This document shows, in pieces, positions 1-12,240 of a DNA stretch of 64,000 bases (the first letter of the stretch is position 1; the number at the start of each line of letters is the position of its first letter). This DNA comes from Prorocentrum cordatum (lineage: Eukaryota; Sar; Dinophyceae; Prorocentrales; Prorocentraceae), in assembly GCA_963575745.1 (NCBI GenBank), contig CAUYUJ010003559.1:184923-248922 (forward strand). Reading direction: 5' to 3'. The translations under genes were made by a program, and so were the position numbers. The notes below the pieces were generated by a model. That model was not told where the DNA came from, ran no database searches, and saw only the letters and a list, made by a program, of their open reading frames with translations.

Positions 1-780
1 GACAGGCGTCACTGGCGGCTGGTCCTCAGACGAGTCAATGACTTCGGGAGGCGCTTCAAGCATGGTCTGGTATACGATCGCCACGCGAGGGCCCGCCACT
101 ACTTCCTCCAATAAAGCACAACGTGTCACCTTGCTCGGCAGAGGCGAGCTCTGCCAAAGGCTCGAAGACCCAGAGACGAAAACCGAAACTGTAATACTGG
201 CGAGGACCCAGCAGAGCCCCGTGACAGCCAAAGCGACTGTTAGAACACCGCGGCGTTCGAGGGAGAACGCAAGCACCACACCTCCGACATTGAAACAACT
301 GAGCCAAAATGGTCTGCACCCAAATAAGTCGACCTAACATGGCTGGAACAGAAAAGGCTGCCGTGGGCCATCTAGGCCGTCTTGAAAACCACCTTGGCCG
401 TCTCAGAAGCCATCTTGGGTCTTCTAGGCCATCTTGGAGGCCATCTTGAACCGTCTTGGAGGCAATGCTGGACCGCTTTGAGGCCATCCCATGATGGCAC
501 TGGGGCTAGGGGACAACTGGAGAGGTTGGCTCGTTCTACTAGGAGAGGTCCTTATCTGCGAATGGCCGCGAGGGGCAAGAGCGCTCTAGATGGTTCCGAG
601 ATGGCTCCAAAGAGTCGAAGACGGACCCTCAGAGGTTACAGTATAGCTTTCGTTCGACTCAGATGGCCTGTCGATTGCTTTCGGCTAGAACTTCTCACTT
701 GCTATAGAAGCGCAGCCCGCGGTGTATTCTGAGGCCTCCCTTTCTCGTTTGGCTCCTACCTCTGCCTCTCTCTCTTCTGC
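1..780. other. Unassigned flank, no gene recognised
   Basis: No convincing coding sequence is seen on either strand. The stretch 360-480 is a degenerate short repeat built on GGCCATCTTGG. A 13-nt match to the core of the dinoflagellate spliced leader lies on the minus strand at about 300-312. Confidence 0.5.
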
Positions 781-842
781 CTCTCTCCTCCTCCTCCTCC
801 TTCTCCTCCTCCTCCTCCTCCTTCTCCTCCTCCTCCTCCCCC
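781..842. repeat. CTC/CTT microsatellite
   Basis: A pyrimidine tract of CTC and CTT triplets. The Leu- or Glu-rich open frames through it are low-complexity artefacts. Confidence 0.9.
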
Positions 843-1124
843 TCCCGATTCGCTTGGGAGGTCGATGTGGGGGGCATTTGAGCGAGCTCGACGATGAGGG
901 TGAGCAGGGCGCTTTCGGATCCGGTTCTGAGCTCGCTGAATCGTCTTCAGTCTGTCCCGCAGGAAACTAGTTTAAGAATGCCCGCCAATTGCTGAGGCAA
1001 GAGACGCCCTCTCCGTATTGGCGTCGTTTTCGCGTGCGTGTTTGGAGAAGAGATTAGACGCTTCTCCCGCTTGGTGGTGCAGGACGGTGAGTGGAGAACT
1101 TACCCTATCAATAGCGCAGGACAT

Positions 1125-1540
1125 CGCCATCACCATTACCATTACCATCACCGCCACCGCCACCAGCACGATGATCACCACCACCTTCGCCACCATCACT
1201 TCACTAGGAGTCTTAGCTTAAACACACGCCGTCGGAGATCCGCGTGGATTTCTTGGATCGACACTGGACCCCCGTGGCGTGGGAAGCGCGCCAGGGGCGG
1301 CGCCAGAGCCGCCGCGCGCAGGTCTAAAGATATCCGTGCGGACCACCTGGAGCTTATGTTTATGCCGCTGTTTCTTCTTCGATCTTCGAATTATCCTCCT
1401 CCTCCTCACCACCATCATCATCACAATCACCATCATCACCACCGCCACCAACACCAACATCATAGAGTTACCATCACCATCACCATCACCATCACCATCA
1501 CCATCCTCCTCCTCACCCTCCTCCTCATCATCACCACCAC

Positions 1541-1603
<63 letters not shown>

Positions 1604-2067
1604 AATCAGCATCATAATCATATTGACCCTAACCCTCATGTCTATTACCTATCTATCATCACCACCATCACCATCACCATTACAACCATCAGTATCAACA
1701 CCAACATGAACATCATCCGCATCATCATCAACATCATCATCTTCATACTCATAACTGACCCTCATCCTCATCAGCATCACCATCACCGTCACCATCACCA
1801 TGACCAGCACCATCACGATCACCATCATCATCAGCAGCATCAGCAGCATCAGCATCACCTTCATCATCATCATCACCATCACCATCATAACCATCATCAT
1901 CACCACCATCATCATCATCGTCGTCCGCATCGTCATCAGCACCGCCACCGCCTTCACCACTATCATCCTCCTCCTCCTCCTTCTCCTCCTCCTCCTCATC
2001 ATCATCATCATCATCCTCCTCCTCCTCCTCCTCCTCCTCCTCCTCCTCCTCCTCCTCCTCCTCCTCC

Positions 2068-2122
<55 letters not shown>

Positions 2123-2125
2123 CTG
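1125..2125. repeat. Compound CAT/CAC/CTC microsatellite region
   Basis: CACCAT units at about 1125-1205 are followed, from 1400, by long ATC, CAT and CTC runs. Uninterrupted CAT tracts lie near 1540-1605 and 2065-2120, and pure CTC runs near 1965-2065. Open frames of poly-His, poly-Ile, poly-Ser or poly-Met cross it but are repeat translations. The non-repetitive stretch 1206-1400 shows no gene. Confidence 0.9.
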
Positions 2126-2309
2126 CGTCGGCGTCGTCGTGCGCCTCTCTGGCCCTCAGCGCCGCTCCTCGGACCCAAGGCTCATCAAGATCTCCCGCAG
2201 CTTCTCCTGCTTCTCGCGCTGGCCGCTCACGACAATGGCCTGCATGCGGGGGAGGGGGGGGGGCGCCCCTGGCCCTGGGGCCGGCCCGGAGCAACGGCAA
2301 CCGCCGAGG

Positions 2310-2430
2310 AACGCGACGACAACGACGACGACAGCGACGACGACGACGACGACGAAAACGACACGACGACGACGACGACAACGACGACGACGGCAGCCAC
2401 GACGACGAAAGCGTCGGCGGCGACGTCCTG
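2310..2430. repeat. GAC microsatellite
   Basis: Imperfect GAC/ACG triplets, readable as Asp-, Thr- or Arg-rich frames on both strands. No coding signal. Confidence 0.85.
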
Positions 2431-3290
2431 CCAAGGGTGGCCCCCTGGCCCAGCCCCGGGCGGGAGCCCGAGGCCCCGGGGGCCCGCCCAGAACTCACGC
2501 AGAGAACCAGAGACTCCTGTGGCACTGGCTGCCTGCAAGGAGCACACGCAAGAAAGAAGCGCCTCGTGGACTCGGCGAGCGCTCGAGTCGGCAGGGCAGA
2601 CACCCGGGCCACTGCGCAGCAAATTAGAGAGCACCGCAAGAGGCGGGAGGGAAGAGGGCGGAGGCCGCGGAGGAAAGAAGTCAAGCTCACGCGCCTGGCA
2701 AGCCCAGGGGCTCGGCCAGACTGCACCTGTGCAATCGAGAGGGCTTCAGACGCGCTGCATTTCAAAGCTCCCAGAGTGGAGGTTCGGCCTCCGCTCGGGA
2801 GGTCGTTTGTTCTCCCTGGTGGCGCTATCTCCAGAGGGGAGGCTGGACCTCCAGAGTGCAAGTGCTCTGGGTCAGGATGCCAAAAGTTCTCTCGACCTCC
2901 ACCTTGCGCACCCGGCCGTGGCCGCGATGCGGCGGCACCTGCCGCGCGGAAGGTGAGGAAGGTAGGGATCGAGGGCTCGGACGGACGGATCTCCAATCTG
3001 GCCGTTTCCTCCAGGAGCTGTGTGTCGGGCCCTGGACGGGACTAATGTGGGCAACTGAGTCAGAAACAAAAGGCCCCCGCCCCGTCCCCCCTGATTCCAT
3101 GCCCAGGACAGAAGGACAGAAACAGTGTTTGTTTCATCGTTTCCCTCCGCGTCCGTCCACCCCCTCGCTCTTTGGCTGCTACCAGCGCTGCTTCGTCGTG
3201 GCGTGGCCCTCGCCTGGGATACCTAACACGGCCTCGCTTTCAGCGCCATCGCCATGCGCGCGGCTGCAATTTCCGAGTGCCTCGTCTGCC
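2431..3290. other. Unassigned G+C-rich sequence with two GGAGG/CCTCC hairpins
   Basis: No gene is recognised. Two copies of a short hairpin motif (CCAGAG then GGAGG, 5-nt loop, CCTCC) occur at 2771-2792 and 2831-2852. The same motif recurs near 15.5-16 kb. Confidence 0.5.
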
Positions 3291-3640
3291 CTACGGCGGA
3301 GGGGGAGCAGGGGGCGGAGGAGGGGGAGCAGCAGGAGCACGAGGAGCAGGGGGCGGAGAGGCGGGAGCGAGCGGCCCGCCCGAGGCCCGCGCGCCGGCGC
3401 GCGCCCCCACCCCTTCTCCCCCCTCCCTCCTCCCCCTCCCTCCTCCCCCTCCCTTCTCCCTTCTCCCCCTCCCTCCTCCCCCTCGCTCCTCCTCCCGCGC
3501 TTCGGGGGAGGGGAGGGGGAGAAGCGGCCGGAGCAGCGGCCGGAGACCGCGCAATGGCGCCACAGAAGCGGCTGGGGTTGGAGGCCGCGCTCGGCAAGGA
3601 GGAAGGGGAGGGGAGGGGGGAGGGGGAGGGGGCACGCCAG
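3291..3640. repeat. Purine/pyrimidine-asymmetric low-complexity tracts
   Basis: GGAGG-rich sequence (3295-3370) is followed by CCCTCC-rich sequence (3410-3500) and GGGAGG runs (3600-3640). The long frames here are composition artefacts. Confidence 0.8.
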
Positions 3641-3799
3641 GTGCGCTCGCGTCAGACCTGACGTCCTACCCCTCCCATCCCTTCCCATGGCGAAACTCTC
3701 CTCTCTATTCGCACAGTCAGATATCGAGCAGGGCAAGGATCCGGAGAGGGTGCGCGATGCATCGCAGAGCACGGGAAGCAGGGCGTAGAAGAGCACGGC

Positions 3800-4050
3800 A
3801 GAGGGTGGTATGTAATAGCATGGCGTGGCGTTGCGCAGTGAAGAATTGTATCACCAAGCACTGCAACGCAGAGAATGGCATCGCACAGCGGCACAGAACA
3901 GAACATGGCATCGCATGGCGTTGAAGATCAAAGCGTAGCATGGCAGAGCATGGCGTGGCACTGCGTAGTCAAGCACTGCATATCCTAGCATTGCAGCTGC
4001 AGGCATGGTATCGCACAACGGAACACCACATAACATTGCAATGCGTTCCG
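3800..4050. repeat. Degenerate GCATGGCA/ATCGCA repeat
   Basis: Short irregular repetitions of GCATGGC, ATCGCA and GCATTGC blocks with no clean period. No coding potential. Confidence 0.6.
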
Positions 4051-4080
4051 GGCACTGGAAATAATGACGCCAGCGCTGCA

Positions 4081-4260
4081 GCGGGAGCACGATTCGGAAC
4101 GAGCGGAAGCGCGGAAACGAGGCCAGCGCAGCAGCGGGAGCAAGATTCGGCATGAGCGGAAGCGCGGAAATGAGGCCAGCGCTGCAGCGGGAGCACGATT
4201 CGGAAAGAGCGGAAGCCCGAAAATGAGGCCAACGTTTCAGCGGGAACAACATTCACCCCC
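4081..4260. repeat. 53-bp tandem repeat, about 3.4 copies
   Basis: The block GCGGGAGCACGATTCGGAA starts at 4081, 4134 and 4187, giving a 53-bp period. A decayed fourth copy trails into 4240-4260. Confidence 0.85.
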
Positions 4261-4929
4261 CCAACAAAAAAAACGAAAACCCAATTGCTGGGAATCTGGT
4301 GTAAAAAAAACAATACGCGGAGGGGGGCCGAACATCTTCCGGAAGTCATCAGGGGATAGGGGAACATTGTATTCATATTGTGTAATTGGGGAGGGCGGCG
4401 AGGACGGAGAGGGGCCTGAGAAGGGGGGGAGAGGCGGAGGAACAGGGGGACGAGGAGGAGGAGGGAGAGGGAGGACAGGAGGAGGGCGAGAAGGGTGGCA
4501 CAACAGGACGGAGGCGCAGGGCAGCGCCGAACGCAGGCATGCGCGCCGCGCAGAAGAGGCAGGCCATCCCCTGCAATGACGGCCAATCTATTCGTTGCCA
4601 TCCCGCTGCGGCTCAAAAACTTTGACTTCATCGTGGTCGGTCTGTTTTCTTCTGAATCATGGACCCACATCATCAGACACCCTGGATCCCGAACGAAACA
4701 CTGCCCTGGGGAGGGGGTCGAGACCGCTGGGGCCCGCCGCGGATGGGGAAATTCACATCGCCAGATGTCTGGAGTCGAGGGTCGAAGAAGACCGACATCT
4801 TGCAACTATCCTGCACTTTTCGGCCGTGCCTCTGGGGACATCTGGAGACCTCCTGAAGCCCGCCTTGAGGCTCACAGGGAACTCAGGATCGAGGAATCTG
4901 CGGGCCGCATGTGGGGCCCGCAGGTTGAC

Positions 4930-6800
4930 AAAATTTTAGCTGTTCGCTATGGGGCCACGAAGCGTGCGAGTGCCGACATGGGTGCGGGGGACGCATGTGG
5001 ACGTGGACGGTAGCACTGTGGCCTTCGGTGGAACTCCCTATGGGGCCACGGAACGTGCGAGGGGTGTGCCAAAATGGGTGCGGGGGACTCGCTGGGGCCC
5101 GAAACATGTGAGGGGTGTGGTGGGGGCGGGGGGGGCGCATGTGAACGGTAGCACTGTGGCCTTCGGTGGAGCGCCCTATGGGGCCACGGAACGTGCGAGG
5201 GGTGTGCCGAAATGGGTGCGGGGGACGCATGTGGACCGTGGCGCTGGTGCTTTCGGTGGAGCGCCCTATGGGGCCACGGAACGTGCGAGGGGTGTGCCGA
5301 AATGGGTGCGGGGGACGCATGTGGACCGTGGCGCTTGGGCATTCGGTGGAGCGCCCTATGGGGCCACGAAACGCGTGAGGGGTGTGCCCACATGGGTGCG
5401 GGGGACGCATGTGGACCGTGGCGCTGGTGGGGACGAATGTGGACCGTGGCGCTGGGGCCTTCGGTGGAGCTCCCCATGGGGCCACGAAACGTGCGAGGGG
5501 TGTGCCGACATGGGTGCGGGGTGCGCATGTGGACGGTAGCACTGTGGCCTTCGGTGGAACTCCCTATGGGGCCGCGAAGCGTGCGAGGGGTGTGCAGAAA
5601 TGGGTGCGGGGGACGCGTCTGGACGGTGGCGCTGGGGCTTTCGGTGGAGCTCCCTGTGGGACAACGAAACATGTGAGGTGTGCCGACATGCGTGCGGGGG
5701 ACGCATGTGGACCGTGGCGCTTGCGGGGGACGCATGTGGACCGTGGCATTGGTGCTTTCTGTGGAGCTCCCTATGAAGCCACGACACGCGTGAGGGGTGT
5801 GCCGAAATGGGTGTGGGAGACGCATGTGGACGGTGGTTTGGGGGCCTTCGGTGGAGCTCCCTACGGGGCCACGAAACGTGCGAGGGGTGTGCCGACACGG
5901 GTGCGGGGGACGCATCTGGACGGTGGCGCTGGGGCATTCAGTGGAGCTCCCTATGGGGCCACGAAGCGCGTGAGGGGTGTGCCGACATCGATGCGGTGGA
6001 CGCATGTGGACCGTTGCTTTCGGGCCTTCGGTGGAGCTCCCATATGGGGCCACGAAACGCGTGGGGGTGTGCCGACATGGGTGCGGGGTGCGCATGTGGA
6101 CGGTAGCACTGGGGCCTTCGGTGGAGCTCCCGATGGGGCCCCGAAGTGTGCGAGGGGTGTGCCTAAAAATTGGTATGGGTGACGCAAGTGGACGGTGGCT
6201 CCGTGGCCTTCGGTGTGGACGGTGTGCAGAAATGGATGTGGGGGGGAAGAATGTGGACGGTAGCACTGAGGCATTCGGTGGAGCTCCATATGGGGCCACG
6301 AAACGTGTGAGGGGTGTGCCGAATGGGCATGGGGGCGCATGTGGACTGTGGCACTGGGGCCTTCAGTGGGGCTCCCCATGGGGCCGCGAAACGTGCGAGG
6401 GGTGTGCCGACATGGGTGTGTGGGACGCATGTGGACGGTGGCGCTGGTGCTTTCGGTGGAGCTCCCTATGGGGCCACGGAACGTGCGAGGGGTGTGCCGA
6501 AATGGGTGCGGGGGACTCGCTGGGGCCCGAAACATGTGAGGGGTGTGGTGGGGGCAGGGGGGGGCGCATGTGGACGTTGGCACTGGGGCCTTCAGTGGGG
6601 CTCCCCATGGGGCCACGAAACGTGCGAGGGGTGTGCCGACATGGGTGTGGGGGACGCATGTGGACGGTGGCGCTGGTGCTTTCGGTGGAGCTCCCTATGG
6701 GGCCACGAAACGTTTGAAGGGTGTGCCGACATTGGTGCGGGGGACGTATATGGACGGTATCGATGGGGCCTTCGGTGGAGCTCCCTATGGGAGAATGGGG
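4930..6800 (+). repeat. 90-bp satellite array 1 (no A or B terminus)
   Basis: About 20 tandem units of a 90-bp repeat whose landmark blocks are GGCCTTCGGTGGAGCTCCC, ATGGGGCCACGAAACG and GAGGGGTGTGCCGAAATGGG. Because 90 is a multiple of three and the unit lacks stops in several frames, open frames of up to 450 codons run through it on both strands. These are not genes. Its right edge (about 6798-6825) carries a motif repeated in inverse orientation at the left edge of the array at 12.4 kb. Confidence 0.9.
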
Positions 6801-6889
6801 GATTGTAGAGCCCCTCGGGGTTCCAGGGCGCGCACGCGAGGCTCTCACACTGAGTTTGCGCGTGCGTCTTTCAGTGGTGTGCGTACTCT

Positions 6890-7015
6890 GTGGCGTCCTC
6901 CTCTCCTTCCGCCTCCTCCCCCTCCCCCTCCTCCTCCTCCTCCTCCTCCTCCTCCTCCTCCTCCTCCTCCTCCTCCTCCTTTCTTTCTCTCCCCCCCCTC
7001 CCCCCCAAAAAATAT
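6890..7015. repeat. CTC microsatellite and C/A homopolymer runs
   Basis: CTC triplets (6920-6980) run into C-rich and A-rich homopolymers directly in front of terminus A of the next array element. The same C-run, A-run, TAT order precedes the A termini at 31697 and, inverted, at 9565. Confidence 0.85.
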
Positions 7016-8260
7016 CCTGGCGAAGGTCCCAACCATATGCAGTTGTTGGTACCGTAATTGTGAATATCTGCTTCGGTGAAGCTCCCTATGGGGCCACGAA
7101 GCGCTGCACTGGACGGGGGGGAACGCTGTACTGTGTGGGTGGTGTGCCGAATTGGGCTTCCAGGACGCATGCGGACGGTCCCACTGAAGGCTTCGGTGGA
7201 GTTCCCTATGGGGCCACGAAGCGCTCTACTGAGTGAGTGAAAATGCCAAGTTGGGCTACCGGAGCGCATGCGGACGGTCCCACTGGGGGCTTCGGTGGAG
7301 CCCCCTATGGGGCCACGAAACGCTGTACTGCGCGGGTGAAAATGCCAAAATACATTTCCCGGACGCATGCCGACGGTGGCACTGGGGCCTTGGGTGGAGC
7401 CCCCTATGGGGCAACGAAACACTGCACTGGGTAGGTGAAAATGCCAAATTGGGCTTCCGGGACGCATGCGGACGGGGACACTTGGGCCTTCGGTGGAGCT
7501 CCCTATGGGGCCACGAAACGCTGCACTGGATGGGTGAAACGCAGGGAAGAGGGGGAGGAGGGCCACGAAACGCTGTACTGGGTGTGCGGGACGCATGCGG
7601 ACGGTAGCACTGGGACCTTCGGTGGGGCTCCCTATGGGGCCACGAAACGCTGTACTGTGTGTGCGGGACGCATGCGGACGGTAGCACTGGGACCTTCGGT
7701 GCGGCTTCCCTATGGGGCCACGAAACGCTGTACTGGGTGGGTGAAAAGCAGGGAGGAGAGAGACGAGGGCCACGAAACGCTGTACTGGGCGTGCGGGACG
7801 CATGCGGACGGTAGCACTGGGACCTTCGGTGGAGCTCCCTATGGGGCCACGAAGCGCTGTACTGGGTGTGCGGGGCGCATGCGGACGGTAGCACTGGGAC
7901 CTTCGGTGGGGCTCCCTATGGGGCCACGAAGCGCTGTAGTGGGCGTGCCGGACGCATGCGGACGGTAGCACTGGGACCTTCGGTGGGGCTCCGTATGGGG
8001 CCACGAAGCGCTGTATTGGGTGGGTGAAACGCAGGGAAGAGGGGGAGGAGGGCCACGAAACGTTGTACTGGGTGTGCGGGACGCATGTGGACGGTAGCAC
8101 TGGGACCTTCGGTGGAGCTCCCTATGGGGCCACGAAACGCTGTTCTGGGTGTGCGGGACGCATGCGGACGGTAGGGAAGAGGGGGGAGAGGAGGAGAAGG
8201 AGGAACGCGGGGACCGTCTCTTCAAAACGAGGACCCAACACCACAGGATGGTTGGGGAAA
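7016..8260 (+). mobile_element. A-array-B element, copy 2a
   Basis: Terminus A is at 7016-7069 (CCTGGCGAAGG, then CCCAACCATATGCAGTTG). A short-unit array of about 77-bp repeats follows (7080-8175; blocks GCTGTACTGGGTG, GACGCATGCGGACGG, ACCTTCGGTGG). Then comes a GGA-rich tract and terminus B at 8203-8260 (GAACGCGGGG, CCGTCTCTTCAAAACGAGG, CCCAACACCACAGGATGG). No protein is encoded. That this is a mobile or amplifying unit is inferred from the repeated co-occurrence of A and B; no transposition gene is present. Confidence 0.6.
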
Positions 8261-8286
8261 CAACTGACCAGATGTGTTCTTGCTTG

Positions 8287-9565
8287 TTTTTCCCAACCAT
8301 CCTGTGGTGTTGGGTCCTCGTTTTGAAGAGACGGTGCCCCGCGTTCCTCTCCTCCTCCTCCTCCCCCTCCTCCCTCTTCCCATCGTCATCATCATCATCA
8401 TCATCATCATCGTCGTCGTCGTCGTCATCATCATCATCACCATCATCAGCATCATCATCATCATCATCATCATCATTATCATCGTCATCATCATCGTCAT
8501 GTTCACCCACGCCCATTTCGGCACACCCCTCATACGTTTCGTGGCCCCATAGGGAGCTCCACCGAAGGCCCCAGTGGCAGGGTCCGCATGCCTCCCCACC
8601 ACCCATCTCGGCACACCCCTCTCACGTTTCGTGGCCCCATAGGGAGCTCCACCGAAGGCCCCAGTGGCAGGGTCCGCATGCCTCCCCACCACCCATTTCG
8701 GCACACCCCTCACACGTTTCGTGGCCCCGTGGCAGGGTCCGCATGCCTCCCCACCACCCATTTCGGCACACCCCTCACACGTTTCGTGGCCCCATAGGGA
8801 GCTCCACCGAAGGCCCCAGCGGCACGGTCCGCATGCCTCCCCACCACCCATTTCGGCACACCCTTCACACGCTTCGTGGCCCCATAGGGAGCTCCACCGA
8901 AGGCCCCAGTGGCAGGGTTCGCATGCCTCCCCGCCACCCATCTCGGCACACCCCTCACACGTTTCGTGGCCCCATAGGGAGCTCCACCGAAGGCCCCAGT
9001 GGCAGGGTCCGCATGCCTCCCCACCACCTATTTCGGCACACCCCCCACACGTTCGACGTTTCGTGGCCCCATAGGGAGCTCCACCGAAGGCCCCAGTGGC
9101 AGGGTTCGCATGCCTCCCCACCACCCATTTCGGCACTCCCCAACACCCATTTCGGCACACCCCTCACACGTTTCGTGGCCCCATAGGGATCTCCACCGAA
9201 GGTCGGGGGGAGCTCGAGACTCTGGTGACACATGCGTTGGCACGTCTGGGTGGCTATCGGGTGGCTGGAACCGTTGGGGTAATCCGTGGAGGATGGGCTG
9301 TGGAAGTCGCTTCTGAGGGCCCTGCCACTCCATCTCACGGTCCAAATCCACGGGCAGAGCATCAGCTTTGACCCTTCTGCTTCCAACTCAGGGCGTCCCC
9401 AGTATATGAAGTGCGTCACCCGTACCTTGTAATTTTGTTCTCTATGAGTCCATGCAGTTCGTGTTCTTCGTGTTCCCAGACCACCATTCCAGGGTACATT
9501 TTCAGTGTTTTCGTCTCATATCCGTGCGGTACTCGCAGCTGCATATGGTTGGGTCCTTCGCCAGG
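8287..9565 (-). mobile_element. A-array-B element, copy 2b (inverted partner)
   Basis: Reading the minus strand: terminus A at 9565-9527, array of 90-bp units at about 9200-8510, GAT and GGA microsatellites at 8505-8350, terminus B at 8347-8287. It faces copy 2a head-on across about 26 bp, so the B termini form an inverted repeat with arms near 58 bp. Sequence 9205-9525 inside the element is unique and shows no gene. Confidence 0.6.
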
Positions 9566-9610
9566 CTATTTTTTTTTTTTTTTGGGGGGGGGGGGGGGGC
9601 GGCGGCGAAA
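9566..9610. repeat. T and G homopolymers
   Basis: A run of about 15 T followed by about 18 G, directly outside terminus A of copy 2b. Exact lengths are likely unreliable in an assembly. Confidence 0.8.
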
Positions 9611-9739
9611 AAAATAATGCGACGTGTTATCAAATGCACATCCCCAAGAAGGATTCGAAATGCGACGTGTTCTCATATGCACTTCCCCTAGAAGGAACGC
9701 CCCACAAGAAGAATTCATAGTGAAATCCTCTACATAAGG

Positions 9740-12170
9740 ATTCCTATCGAAACATTCAAATCCTCCACATGTGGATTCCTATTGAAATCACCCGCAGGAG
9801 GATTGGTATTGGGATGCTTCGAAAGAAAGAACCCCCATTGGCATTGCATTGGCATTGGTTTGGCAATGGTTCAGCATCGCATTGGCATTGCGTTGGCATT
9901 GCGCTTGGCAGTGCGTTGCTACTGCGCTTGTATTTCGCAAGCATTGCGCTGGCGCGTCCTACTGGAACCCTCCACAGAAGGACTCCGATCGAAACCTTCT
10001 ACAAGAAGGACTCCGCTTGAAACCCTCCACAATAATGGTTCATATTGACACCCTCCACAGAAGGATTCCATGCGAAGCCCTTCACATAAGGATTCCTACT
10101 GACATCTGCACCAACGGATTTCCCCCATTGGCAGTGCGTTGGCATTGGGTTGGGATCGCTTTGGCATTGGTGCGGCATTACATTGGCACTGCGTTGGCAT
10201 TGCGCTGGCGAGTTCCAACACCTCCCTTCGCATAGTGATTATTATTGAACCCCCGCAAGAAGGATTCCGATTAAGCATCCCACAAGAAGGGTTCACATTG
10301 AACTCCCTCACGGAAAGATGCCATGCGAAGCCCTCCATCGAAAGATTCTTCTTGAACCCGACCACAAACGATCTCCCCCATTGGCATTGCATTGGCATTG
10401 AATTGGGATCGCTTTGGCATTGGTTTGGCATTGCGTTGGTATTGCGTTGGCATGGCGTTGGCGAATTCTGATGGCTCCCCCCACAGAAGGATTCCTATGA
10501 AAACCTTGCACAAGAAGTGATCCTTTTGAAAGCCCCCACATGAAGGATTTAAAATGAAACCCCCCACAGAACGATCCCAATCGAAACCCTCAACGGGAGG
10601 ATTCCGATCGAAATCCTCCGAAGAAGGATTCGTAACCAAATCATCCACATAAGGATTCCCAGTGAAACCTGGAGGACAGGAATCCCGCCCATCGGCATTG
10701 CATTGGCATTGGTTTGGCAACGGTTTGGCATCGCATTGGCATTGCGATGGAAGTGCGTTGGCACTGCGTTGGCATTGCGCTGGCGAGTTCCAACACCTCC
10801 CTTCGCATAATGATTCCTGTTGAACGCCCCACAAGAAGGATTCCGCTTGAAGCATCCCACAAGAAAGGTTCACATTGAACTCCCTCACGGAAGGATTCCA
10901 TGCGAAGCCCTCCATCGAAGGATTCTTCTTGAACCCGACCACAAACGATCCCCCCAATGGGCATTGCATTGGCATTGAATTGGGATCGCTTTGGCATTGG
11001 TGTGGCATTGCGCTGGTATTGCGTTGGCATTGCGCTGGCGAGTTCGAATGGTCCCCCCACAGAAGGATTCCTATGAAAACCTTGCACAAAAAAGGGATCC
11101 TTCTGAAAGCCCCCACGTGAAGGATTCAAAGTGAAACCCTCCACATAAAGAGTTGAACCGAAACCCTCCACGGGAGGATTCCGATCGAAATCCTCCGAAG
11201 AAGGATTCGTAACCAAATCATCCACATAAGGATTCCGAATGAAACCTGTTGGAAGACAGGAATCCCGCCATCGGCATTGCATCGGCATTGGTTTGGCAAC
11301 GGCTTGGTATAACATTGGCATTGCGTTGGCATTGCGATGGCAGTGCGTTAGCAGTGCGTTGGCATTGCGTTGACATTGCGCTGGCGAGTCCGACTCAAAG
11401 ACTTCACCCACAAAAAGGATGCCTATTGAACCCCCCCACAAGAAGGATTCAAATTGAAATCCTCAACAGAAGGGTTCCATGCGAAGCCCTCCATAGAAGG
11501 TTTCCGAATGAAATCCCCCGAAGAAGGGTTTTCAGAAGGATTGCTAATGAAAACTACCACAAACAATCCCCCGCATTGGCATTGCATTGGCATTGGTTTG
11601 GCATTGCGTTGGCACTGCTTCGGCATTGCGCTGGTGAGTTCGAACGGCTCCCACCACAGAAGGATTCCTTACCTTCCACAAGAAGGGATCCTTTTGAAGC
11701 CCCACACATAAAAGATTTATACTGAACCCCCCCACGGAAGGATTCCAATCGAAACCCTCTACAGGTAGGATTCCTTTTAGAATCTCCCACAAATGGTACC
11801 CCCTATTGGCATTGCATTGGCATTGAATTGGGATCGCCTTGGCATTGGTTTGGCATTGCGATGGCAAAGCTTAGGCATTGCGTTGGCATTGCGCTGGCGA
11901 GTCCTAATGGCTCCCTCCGCAGAGGGACTCCTACTGAAACCCTCCACTTGAATCCTCCCACATGAAGGACTCCTAGTGAAACCCTCCACATGAGGATCCT
12001 CATCGAAACCCTACACATAAGCATTGCTACTTAAATCCTCCGAACAAGGATTCGTAATGCCATCATCCACAAAGTATTCTTATTGAAATCCACCGAACGA
12101 AAGGATCCCCTCATTGGCATTGCATTTGCATTGGTGTTGGTTGGGAATGGATTTGCATCGCATCGGCATG
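9740..12170. repeat. Higher-order repeat: CCTCCACAGAAGGATTC units with CATTGGCATTG blocks
   Basis: Two alternating components. One is short units around GAAACCCTCCACAGAAGGATTC. The other is a block of CATTGGCATTG hexamer-type repeats ending in GCGCTGGCGAGTTC. The second block recurs nine times (starting near 9834, 10123, 10377, 10687, 10960, 11266, 11570, 11802 and 12110), giving a spacing of about 230-310 bp. Open frames crossing it are repeat translations. Confidence 0.85.
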
Positions 12171-12194
12171 CATTGGCCTGGTACAGGAGATAGG

Positions 12195-12240
12195 CAAAGA
12201 GAGAGAGAGAGACACAAAGAGAGAGAGAGAGAGAGAACAC
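12195..12240. repeat. GA dinucleotide repeat
   Basis: Imperfect GA run with interspersed ACA, in a slightly AT-richer stretch (12180-12360) that shows no gene. Confidence 0.85.

Noticed and set aside
1706-2956. 416- and 415-codon frames rich in His, Asp or Glu
   Set aside because: They are translations of CAT, CTC and GAC microsatellites, open on both strands at once.
4947-6299. 450-codon open frame on the minus strand and similar long frames in all 90-bp arrays
   Set aside because: The unit length is a multiple of three and free of stops in several frames on both strands. The proteins are tandem translations of the satellite.
7016-8260. A-array-B elements as Helitrons
   Set aside because: The B hairpin is near the end, but no CTRR terminus follows, and the 5' base is not consistently TC.
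9740-12170. CRISPR-like alternation of short repeats and spacers
   Set aside because: The genome is eukaryotic, unit lengths vary, the spacers are themselves repeats, and no cas genes exist.
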